Of a stretch of 64,000 nt of DNA, positions 35,801 through 47,800 are shown piece by piece. The stretch comes from Meghimatium bilineatum. Taxonomy: Eukaryota > Mollusca > Gastropoda > Stylommatophora > Philomycidae. The notes under the pieces were generated by a model that did not search any database, was not told where the DNA came from, and was given only the letters and a program-made list of their open reading frames with translations. Location: NCBI GenBank assembly GCA_034231615.1, contig CM067312.1, positions 6,807,747 to 6,871,746 of the forward strand. Direction: 5' to 3'. A program made the position numbers and the translations under genes. Position 1 is the first letter of the stretch, and each line of letters begins with the position of its first letter.

Positions 35801-38800
35801 GTTTGGACATGTATGCAGACATGATTCCTTGTCAAAAACAATACTGCAGGGAACGGTTGAAGGGGGTGGAAGCAGAGGAGGGCAAATAAAGACATGGACA
35901 GAGACATCAAGGAATTGACAGAGCAAGATATTTTCTCTCATCCACATCTGTTGAAGATAGAAATGGCTGAAGGACTCTATGTACTGAAGCATCCAATGTG
36001 GTTTCCCTCCCTCTTTCTCTCCCCCCCCCCCCTTCCCCCTCCTTACAACTCTGACAGGTTACGTGTTTACAGATAAGATTTCCTAAAATTGACAATTGCA
36101 AAATTCATGAAACTTTTTTTTAAAAGTCACTGGGAAATACGTAGCATAAACAAGTGTGGGAGCAAAAGTGTTAATACTTTCCTGACCAATTCTGTCGAAA
36201 TCGCTATGATAGATCCGAAAAATGGAAATACTCATTTCAGTAATGTTACTAAAAATAGGGTTTCCGGGAAATTATGTTGTGTAAAAATGACAGCACGTCT
36301 GGAACACAGATATAGACATAGAGTTTTTAATCAAGAAATATCCGATTTCGAAGGTAATTTTGTATGATATATAGAAATATATGTAAATCTAGGCCTAGCA
36401 TTATGATAAGTAGCATTTTGCACTTGAAATAACTCTGGAGGTTTCAAATTCATTCAGAAAGTGCAAACAGTTGTTACAACACATAGAAAGTTTTACGGCT
36501 TTCTTGCGTTAGATGGATTTTATATGGATTTTTAAAGATGGCGATGTCAATATATATATACAATTTTACATGCACCCTGGGTAATGGCGGACAAATACGT
36601 TCTGGATTGCTGATGAGCAAAGTGTTAAGCATATTTGGGATTCCAAATGTTACAAAATTATTTTGTCATTGTTAAATTTGTTTTGCCTGTCTGAATGATT
36701 TTACTACACATTAATATTCACAGATTTTGAACTCTGCAATCATCTATGACCGGGACTATTCCTACAACTATTTTGGATTTAAGGTATGATAGTTACAGAA
36801 AAATATGTTGTTTTTGTGTGTTTTTAATTCATTCTCAAACAAACTCCCTTTGGACCTCTCTTGTAGCAGGACAATGGTCCTACTAGGTTTCCAACAGGAT
36901 GTATTCCAGAGACGGAAATGTGTTGTGTCGCTGTTTTATTTACGCCAATTGTCTGACATGTGTGTCTTCTGTAGAATGGGTTCTTTTCTGCATGTTTTAT
37001 TAGTTACATGAAATTGAAATCTATTTTGACAAAATAAATTCTTTAAAATATAGAGGTAATTGTTTATATCTGGACATTTGACCGTTTAAAAAAACTCTGG
37101 GCAAAGCCTAGTGATTTTATTAGTGCAGTGTTGCATATCTCAAAAATTTGTGCAGAAAATAATTTAAAAGCCCAATCCATTGCCTATGCATGACGCCAGT
37201 TGATCTGCTCTTTCATTGCATCGATTACCCACATGTGATTGAAAATATTTCCATTTAACCTCAGATCACCAGACATGGAAGCTATTTCACTAAACTACTG
37301 AGACCCCCCATAGAAAGTAAAGTAGCTGATGCTGATGTAATCCTTTTGGCTGTGAACAGATAGCTCTTGACACATGATGTTGATGAAGAAATCCCTTTAG
37401 CTGAGCAGGAAGATCTTGATAGCCTATAGCTTTTCTTACAAAAGCATATGTCTTCCTCAGTTGAGTAACCAACTGATCTCATATAAAGCTTTTGCCACAG
37501 AGGCATGGTTGTGTTAGGGAGTTTGTTGCCTCATAGGCATGGTTGGATTAAGGAGTTTATGGTTGAATGTTTCGATTTTTCAGGGATGCATTCCAATGTC
37601 GTGGTATCCTATGGCTATGTCCTGCCAGTAGTGTAGCATGTTGTGCCTAATATCTCTGAGCCAACTAGTTCATCCTTCTACTGCCAGGTTTATAGGCCCA
37701 TCAGTAATGATAGTACATCAGGCATTCTCCACAACTTAGGAGACTGTCACAGAATGACAAAAGTGCAATGTCAGCTGCCCTGCATCTCTTTGTCATTTCT
37801 GGGGACTATTTTATAGAAAATAAAAGTAAGACATTGTGACATACATTTAACCATAGTCTGGGACAACAACATGAAATATTTAATCATGAGTGGAGGGCAT
37901 CAGAATATGAAACATTTAACAGTGAGTCGGGGACGACAGAACATGAAACATTCGACCATGGGTTGGGGACAACAGAATATGAAACATTTAAAAGTGAGTC
38001 AAAGTTCTATGGGCCACTGTGTGAATTACAAAAGACAGTAGTGAGTTTTATTAAGGAGACAGAATTACAGAAATAGACATGTTTCAAGTGAATGAAAGAA
38101 GAACAGTGAGTCAGAGACAACAGAACATGAAACATTCGACCATGGGTTGGGGACAACAGAATATGAAACATTTAAAAGTGAGTCAAAGTTCTATGGGCCA
38201 CTGTGTGAATTACAAAAGACAGTAGTGAGTTTTATTAAGGAGACAGAATTACAGAAATAGACATGTTTCAAGTGAATGAAAGAAGAACAGTGAGTCAGAG
38301 ACAACAGAACATGAAACATTCGACCAAGGGTTGGGGACAACAGAATATGAAACATTTAACAGTGAGTCAGGTACAACAGAATATGAAACATTTAACAGTG
38401 AGTCGGGGACAACAGAATATGAAACATTTAACAGTGAGTCAGAGACAACAGAACATGAAACATTTAACAGTGAGTCAGGGACAACAGAATATGAAACATT
38501 TATAACTAAAGATAGATTTTGTAGAGTGTCAATGGAAGAAAAATCTTACTATATAGTCACATCATCTACTAGAAGTATAATGTTGCATGGTGTTGCCCCC
38601 ACTAGTACAACCTGACGGCCTTCCTCGTGTGAGAGTAAACAAATTAGAAATACGTTTGTGTTTTAGCTGTTTTTATAAAATTCTTCCTTTTTTTCAGACT
38701 TTGGAGAGATCTTACCTGCTAAAAATAAATGGAAAAGGTATGTTTAAATTTATTGCGTTAATTTTTGTTTTTACATCTTTTAGCTAATTGCAAAGTTTAC

Positions 38801-41800
38801 ATTCTCAACAGACTTCTTCCATCCTGTCCTGTCTTTTGCTATTGCTTCTAGCTCTTTTCATGTCCAACCATCGCCTAAGTGGAGCATAACTTCTAGTTCA
38901 GGGTGAAAAGAATAGGGCCACTGTTTTGTTTCCAGGCATGTCGTGGAAAGTTGCAGGAAAGATAGCATGACTTCTAGTTCAGGGTGAAAAGAATAGGGCC
39001 ACTGTTTTGTTTCCAGGCATGTCGTAGAAAGTTGCAACTAAGGAAAGTTGCGGGAAAGATAGGCTGACGACCTAACACCTGCGGAAAAAAATTATTTTTA
39101 CATCTTGTCTCAGTTTCTTACTTTTGTCTTTTATCAAATAATCCCTATAGATTATGAAGAGATGCAGACCAGTGGACATTGCACGTTTGTCCTTTTGTGG
39201 TAGATTCCTAGGTGACGGAGAGTACTAGATGTACCATCACCGCTGGTCAGCAAATCTGACAGAAGAATGATGAGATAGTTGGTCCAAAAATGTGTACTGT
39301 GATCTCTGTACGACATGGTAATCCTTCTGCGTTCAGGAATCTTTTGGTCTCGCTAGATCTTCAGGCCAGTCATCAGGACGAAGATCCCAGTCTTCTCCAG
39401 GTCAGAGCGGCTGCCCCAAAGTTTTTGCCTCAGTTCTTTGTATTCTGGACGGTCTTAGAGTATGTGTTCAGGGGTTTGTATTCCTGTTCCGCATGGACAT
39501 TCATTTGTGTGGGCCACCCTGATCCAGTACAGGTTACTCTATTGCCTGCAGTGGCTATAGTCGAAAGATGATGGGTCTGTTGTTACCTATGAAGTTGGTG
39601 TATGAGGTCTGGTTTCGAGTCAATATCCATATCTTTCTTCCACATCGATGTATAAAGGTTACGGTTTAGTTATTTGACCATACTGTATGGCAGAGGATAG
39701 CTGAATTGTTCCATTTTACCTCCTGCTTTTGACTTTTTGGGTATCAACTCTCTAATTTCCAGTGATACCACAATGGGCGGGTGGCCATTGCAGAGTGATG
39801 TATGACTTTTTTTATGTTTGCCAGTTCTGGTAATCCTGGAATACTGCCTCACTGGAATGCTTCCCTTAGTGGACTAAACATGCCTCTATAAACTCCCCTT
39901 ATACCACCATTAAAGACAACCTTAAATGAGTCTTGGTGTCACCTCAGTTAGTGAACCTGGGTTTTTTTCTGCCAGTAAGGATATGGGCTGTCAAGAGCTA
40001 CCAGCTCACAGCTAAAGGAATTATTTCATCATCATCCATGTCTTTCCCTGATTTTGTGTCTCTGCATCTAATTATTTTTTCTTAATATTTTCCTATGAGT
40101 TTCAAAACAATTCCTGTCTTACTATTCTTGCCTTTGGTTTTCTTAATGTATGTCAAATTCATCTCCTAATGGAGTGTCAGCGCCATTTATTTAGTTTTTC
40201 CTGGTTGGTTGATTGCTCTTTGACCCAATGCCATTAAATGGCATTATATTGCTGGGAAGTGTGTGGATTTTCGGCCCACCCCGGGACAGAGAGAATAACT
40301 ATCACACCTCCAGGAAGGTAGGTTTCAACCTATGCGCTGCTCCTAGCCACTGTAGCCAAGATAGGGTTCACTGTGCTCATTCCCCGCCACCAAATGACTA
40401 CTGGTTATGCCCAACATCTCTATTGTTCTAGGCATGCAACCAAATGTTCACGTCAAAAGGATTATCACGTCCTGAGTCACTGTGCCTCTATGATGGGTCT
40501 CAGCCATAGGAAAAAAACAGTGCTGTCAGTTTTCTCCTCCCCGGTGCTGCACAGTACATCTCTGGCTCCCTCCCAATCACAGAGGGTGCATACATATATT
40601 CAAGTAAACAAGGAGCATAATTGTATAGATGACGTGCCATGAAGCTTCTCTAAGAAGATAACCTCAATATAACGACATGTCATCTACTAAGGTTTTCTGT
40701 TGCATGGGCCATTGGTGAGACTCACAGACGCAACCGCATGCGTTTGGTTTTTCTTCAACAGTAGTTATCTTGTTCTTTACATGAGTTTCTTATTGATGGT
40801 CTTATACCATGTCCAACCTTTTATTCTGTGTGACATTCAAATATAAGGCAATACTGCAGTGAAACGGAACAACAATAGCACTTACGTAGAACACAGGTTT
40901 TTGATGTTTCAGAAACAACAGAATTTGATGATTTAACAGGAAAATCCAAGGTAACAATGACATCCGTACACAAATACCTCGTGTACTATCATAGAGACGC
41001 ATGTTAAAAACATTGAGGAATGAGAATGAAATAATGACTTAAAACAAGATGGAATGGCAGCAACAGCTGAAGACGGATGTGTGAAAATAATCTTTAAGGA
41101 AGTGACCACTGGGACATGGAATTTCATGTGCCTGGAACGTAACGCATAAGCACAGCAGACATAAAATGGTGACGTTTGTGGAAATACGGTTGAAGCAACA
41201 TGATGTGATTGAATTCCTGGTGGCGGAATGTTGTGCGTCCATCGACTTGCATAGAAGAATAACTGTGATACCAGATGGTGAAGCCTGTGTGGATGTAAGT
41301 ACTGTCAGGAGGTAGGCAAGGACTGTAAAAGACGTCTGGCCTGTATGACCAGGAGCACAGCAGACGTTCAATTACAGCACTAAACTCACTTGGACGAATT
41401 GATTCATGCCAATCGCTGTATCAAGCAGAAAGATATCGCCATAATTCTTTGGATTTTGACTGAGCGAAGCCATCACATTATCCATGCCTTCCTTGGGTAT
41501 AAGAAAGTGTGTGCGAGATGGGTGCCTCGCATGCTGACATCGGAAATGAAATAAAACAGCAGGTATATCAGCAACTTCTGACGCGATATAAACAGGAAAG
41601 TGACGCTTTTATCAGCAGAATTGTCACTGGTGACGAGTCATGGGCACATCATGACCCTGAAAAGAAGCATCAGTCCATGGAGTATAGGGATAAGAACTCA
41701 CCGCTACCGAGAAAGTTCAAGGTTGTTGCTTCTGCGGGAAAAGTGTTGAAGACCACCTTTTGGGACTGCGAGGGTGTAGTCCACGTGGAATTTTTGAAGC

Positions 41801-44800
41801 ACAGCACTACCATCAACTCCGAACGCGGCTGCTGCATGTTTGTGTGGGCAAGTTCGCAGTTCTTCAGCATGACAATGCTTGACTACACGAGTCGACAAAC
41901 AGTGGCTGCATTGGAGCGTCTCAAGTTTGATGACATTTTACAGCACCTGTCATACAGCCAAGATCTGGCACCATGTTACTTTTTTCTCTTCCTGTAGCTG
42001 AAAGAACACCTCAACGGACACTTATGCTTCTGACAAGGAGGTACAAGCAGCCGTGCATACCTGGTTTCGGGGGAAAATATCTGATTTCTTTCTAGATGGT
42101 ACACAACAACTAGTCCGACGTTGGCATTTGTGTGTGGACCGGAATGAGGACTGTGTTGAAAAATAATGACACCTCACTTGTAAGGACATTCCAGGCTTTC
42201 AGAAAATGTAGAGTTCATATGTGTATCTTGAATATTAATAAAATAATCACCTATGTGGCAAAAATTTTCAATTCACCCTCGTATTTTGTAGTGATTAAGA
42301 AATCTGAATTAAGGTCAGCGATTTGTCAAATCTTTCAGTTGCTGAACGACCCCAACAGATGTTGATGAGAGTTGCTGTTGGTATCCACAAAGATGACATT
42401 GATGCTGCCATTGAGGTCAGTATGCGTTTGTATTTTATCTGGTTTATGAGTGTAAATGTCATGTGGTTTGTGAAAACTGTTTGATCAATTATGAACTGTC
42501 ACTGCAAACCCATAGTCGCTCAGTCTCTTCTAGCAAATACTGAAGTATATGTATACTAATGGTTCCTGTGGCTCGTTAGTTGAACACATTCTTCATTCTG
42601 CCCCTCAAATGCCCAGTCCTACTTGTATCACACTGAATACCGGATAAGATTCAATTGTGTGTGTTTATATATATATATATGTGTGTAATAAAAGAGTGCG
42701 TTATTGAAGGATTCCACTTTATTTATATGTGTGTGTGTGTGTGTGGTTTTTTTTATTTTTTATGTGATGTATTCTTTCCAGAACGTAGTCTTCCTTATGA
42801 GTCTCCTGAAATCTGCAGTCTCTGGCAAGTTTTAAACAGCTGTAAACCCTGACAACACATTCCATTCTCTGAACTACATCCTGCTAATCTGCTGGAGTTT
42901 GAGAATTAACACAGAAGTATAAGATACTTGATATGTATTCTATAGTCACAATATGCTCTTTAATATCATATTGTTTATTTCTTCTATTACAGACGTACAA
43001 TCTGTTTTATATCATATTGTTTATTTCTTCTATTACAGACGTACAATCTGTTTTATATCATATTGTCTATTTCTTCTCTTACAGACGTACAATCTGTTTT
43101 ATATCATATTGTCTATTTCTTCTATTACAGACGTACAATCTGTTTTATATCATATTGTCTATTTCTTCTATTACAGACGTACAATCTGTTTTATATCATA
43201 TTGTCTATTTCTTCTCTTACAGACGTACAATCTGTTTTATATCATATTGTCTATTTCTTCTATTACAGACGTACAATCTGTTTTATATCATATTGTCTAT
43301 TTCTTCTCTTACAGACGTACAATCTGTTTTATATCATATTGTCTATTTCTTCTATTACAGACGTGCAATCTGTTTTATATCATATTGTCTATTTCTTCTA
43401 TTACAGACGTACAATCTGCTTTCTGAGAAATGGTTTATCCATGCTTCTCCAACTCTTTTTAATGCTGGTACAAACAAGCCTCAAATGTCAAGGTACTATT
43501 TTTTACAAAACCTTACAACTCATGTATTCAAGAGCTAGTCTGTCTGAGAGATACTGAACACATCTCAGATATCCAAGACACAAGTTTCATTTTTCACCAC
43601 TGGTAGTTGTGCATCCATCCGGACTGTTCATAAAGTAATGGCAACCTGCTGAATATAAATAGGGCCTATAAATTACTGCAGCTTTTAATTCTAGGTTGAT
43701 CACTGTCCTGAATAAGGACATGCTAGCAACATTATAAAAAAATTAATTTAATGTTCCGTAATTTTCATTTATATAAAATATTTCGATAACTTTTACAAAA
43801 CATTAACGGAGTAAAAATGTTATTCACCGGGAGCAACCCAGAGAAAAATAATGCATACTTCCTCTGCCAGCCTGCCATTTTTTATGACTTCTGGTTTTTC
43901 TGTATGTGTTTGCTTTTTTGATGTAACTTTTATTTTTTGGGTTATTGATTTTAACCTTTAGCAAGCCGGATTAAAAAATACAAAACCTCTTCCTGCCACC
44001 GGATTCTTTTTTGAGAATTTTCATCTTTTCTGGTTGGTGTTACGGAAATGCAATAACTTTTTTGTTATTCGTGATAAAAAAAAAAAATTGTCCGTGCAAA
44101 TGCAGAATTGAATACCGCAAATGTATGTATATTTTAAAAAAATTTTATGTAACATACCCGGGGTTTGCGCAGGAAGTGAACACCTTTTTTGCGCAAAAAA
44201 CCAACAGAAACAACAAGACATGGGTGTTCGGAAAACTCAATAACATTTTTGCTATTAGAGATTTTAAAATAATTTCAACAGATTTAAATGCAGAATTGAA
44301 TACTGCAAATGGGTGTGTAATTGTTTTTTTTTTATGTATCTTACTCGAGTTTTGCGCAAGAGGTGAAGACATTTTCTCGAAAAAACAAAATATATGCAAA
44401 AAAGACACGGGTGTTCGGAAAACTCAATAACATTTTTGTTATTAGAGCTTTTAAAATAATATCAACACATGTAAATGCAGAATTGAATACTACAAATGGG
44501 TGTGTAATTGGTTTTTTTTTATGTATCCTACCCGAGGTTTGCGCAAGAGGTGAAGACAATTTTTATTTTAAAATTACATAAAAACAAACAACACAAATGA
44601 CTTACCCACTGGCCATGCAGCTCTGGAGTAAACCTACAGGCTGTGCTGCTCTCCTACATGCTGTGCAGCTCAGAGGAACAATCAATTTTGAAATGTACCA
44701 ATGTGTGGTATCTATGGAAGCAGGGGTAGGGGCACAGAGTGACCTGACATGCTGCGCACACGTACTGAGTCTGGTGACGCTTCTTTGACCGATCTGAACA

Positions 44801-47800
44801 GACTACACAGTCAGGAAGCGCAGGCTTGCCACTGGACAACCGTTTAGGATTTATAGCAATATGGTGTATTGCCAATCATGCTTTCATCGATACTGATTTC
44901 TTTGGAGAGGCCATAATACTGTTGGAACAGAGGAATAAGTTTGTCAACAAACCCCTGTATCTTGAACGCCTTGCTGTGACCCGGTTGCCCTCGTGCAACA
45001 GCTGTTGTGTTGTCTACAAGGTGCAGGAATGAAAGAATAGCTAAAATCTATTCCTACTCATGATATTCCTGAACCCAGGCATCTTGATGAGACCATCATT
45101 AGACCAATACAATTCAAAGGAGGAACGTTTGGTCAGTCCCATCATGAGCACCAAAGCAACAAAAGCTGTCATCTCATCAGCTGTGACTTCCTTCCACATC
45201 TTCACACGAGATGCATTGCCGGCGGCCTGTCCCTTCGAATCACTAACCTGCTTAGCGTAACGATTAGTTTCAGTTACCAACATGTTCACAATATCATCTG
45301 TAATAAACAGACGAAACACGTCTACCGCACTAATGTCATCAGCTAAGCCTATAGGTCCAACAACTTCATCGAAGTTGCTAAGCCAATCATGGCTATACCC
45401 CGAAGGAACACTAGAATTTCCAACAATTTCTTCTTCCAATATGTCGTCATCGGCCACGCTGCGAACTGAATCAGTATCACTATTATCTCTATCTAACAAC
45501 ACATCATCTATTGGAGCGATATCTGCATCTGTTAACGGCACACTTACCTCCTCATCCGAATCGGGATCCATTACGAACGCAAAATAAATTGTATCCATTG
45601 TAGGCCTAGGTTGCTGTCGGAAAATGCGATGGAACAATGTCTTGACGCTACTGTAAATTATAACAAATGGACAGGGCGGACGTGAACTGGTACCGGCTTC
45701 GATTGCGCATGCCCTGAACTACATACATGCTGTGATTTGGCTGTTGTAAGCCTATTTGGCACAATGTCTCATTGAGTGAGTGCACTTGACAACGGTAAAC
45801 AGCCGCCATCTTTTTTTTGTCAAACAGATTTAACAACGGCGCGGTGAAGGTTAAATTCTGAGACAATACAGATAAGTGGATGCTGGATATACTGGTTTTG
45901 TTTATGTGTGTGAGTGGATGCTGGATATAGTGGTTTTGTTTATGTGTGTGAGTGGATGCTGGATATACTGGTTTTGTTTATGTGTGTGAGCGGATGCTGG
46001 ATATAGGGGTTTTGTTTATGTGTGTGAGTGGATGCTGGATATAGTGGTTTTGTTTATGTGTGTGAGTGGATGCTGGATATAGTGGTTTTGTTTATGTGTG
46101 TGAGCGGATGCTGGATGTAGTGGTTTTGTTTATGTGAGCGGATGCTGGATATAGTGGTTTTATTTATGTGTGTGAGTGGGACTAACATAGAGAATAACAA
46201 AAACACACAGACATAATGACTTAAGTTTCCTGACAGGCCTAGACTAGACCTAGTCTACTCACGGAGCCAAGGATGATGACAGCGCTAGAAAACCTGTAAC
46301 TACTGACAGAATTTACATCACTATTATTATATATTATCATTTCCATTATTATACCTTGATCTTGAGTAACTAGCACACTGAAGCCTTCAAAATCTCCTTC
46401 GATGGAATCAATATCCACGAAGTATATTCCTACATGAACAATGGCTTTCCAAAGTGTAATAATGTGGCTTCTTAAAGTTAATAGACTAAATATAATGTAC
46501 AGGTCTTTCAAATACTGCTGAAAAATTCTGGGACACTCACTCTAGCAAAGAGTTATTATAAAATCATGATCGGAAAAGATAATGTGAGACTTTTTACCAT
46601 GATAACAATTGACTAATTGGAATGTGATATTCCGCTGTTGGGTTGCTATCGATCGGGACAAAAAAATATCTGACATTTTCTTCAGGTTAAGAAACACTCC
46701 TGTTATATGAAAGAAAATCATGAACAATAAAAGAATAAATTAGTAGGATCTAGTGGATTGCAAAGATGTACAAAGGAATTCTGATAACCCTATGAGTGGC
46801 TAGAAAAAATAGTGAGGAAGATTTTTTAGAAACTAATGAGTTATTGAGGTAATTTCACCGGTGTGTTGCCGGGGCCCGAGAGGGTAGCAAAGAATAGCAA
46901 AACTGTATATTATGTGATGTGTCCCTTTTTTTAGCGGAACAAATTACTACATTACAAACGGAACGGAATGTAGCATTTTACTTGAGCTATTACTGTTGCC
47001 GCATGCAGAGACTGCACTTTGATACATAATACTGTGGACAGAGAGCTGTGGAGAGTCATGACCGCCTACGACAGCCGGCATGGCACATGATGATGATGAT
47101 GCTGAGATTTGAAATATAATTGTGACAACAGGAAAATCTGATAGAATGATGAGACAAGAATTGTCAAAGGAAGAATATACAATTTGGACATGAGAGAATG
47201 ATAGTCAGTAGTGAAGTTAATATACATCATTGCAGATAGAATGTAGAGATTCATTATCACTTATGGCACATGGGTAAAAGTGGTTAATTTCCAAATGTTG
47301 AACAATAAATTTGTAAATATTTGCTATGTACTTGGATAGTAACACAATGTTGAACAATAAGTTTGTAAATATTTGCTATGTACTTGGATAGTAACATAAT
47401 GTTGGACAGATGTTAAGATTATATTTTTTCACTTTCCATATAGCTGTTTTCTGCTGACCATTGACTCTGACAGCATTGAAGGTATCTATAGCACTCTTAA
47501 AACCTGTGCTATGATTTCTAAAAGTGCTGGTGGAATAGGACTTAATGTTCACTGTATTCGGGCAACTGGAAGCTACATTGCTGGGGTAAGCTGCAAGTCA
47601 TTCTGGACTCTTCCTGGTGTAGTGGGAACACAGCCATTCGCTGTGTGCTCAAGTTGTGGGTTTGAATCCTGCTCGCTACATCTTGTTTATAAAGTAGATT
47701 TTTTTTAGGTTTCCAGGGAATATTCCTTGAAGCTAGAGCTATGTGTGGTACTCTTCACAGTCATCATACCGCTTCGTTGAGAGAGGCAGAGTGCATATGG

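Noticed and set aside
38263-38615. Repetitive 80 to 94-codon frames with [12 protein letters not shown] units
   Set aside because: This is the 36-bp minisatellite, whose period is a multiple of 3; it lies inside RRM1 intron 5 with no start context or splice support.
42958-43418. CRISPR-like array (regular repeats)
   Set aside because: Units are contiguous, with no unique spacers, in an animal intron.
42933-43557. Three overlapping hydrophobic open frames of 157 to 201 codons that look like a membrane-protein family
   Set aside because: They are the three reading frames of the 46-bp splice-acceptor array plus exon 8, not separate genes.
44011-44581. Open frames of up to 139 codons on both strands
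   Set aside because: They follow the 187-bp tandem repeat and mirror each other on both strands; no domain.
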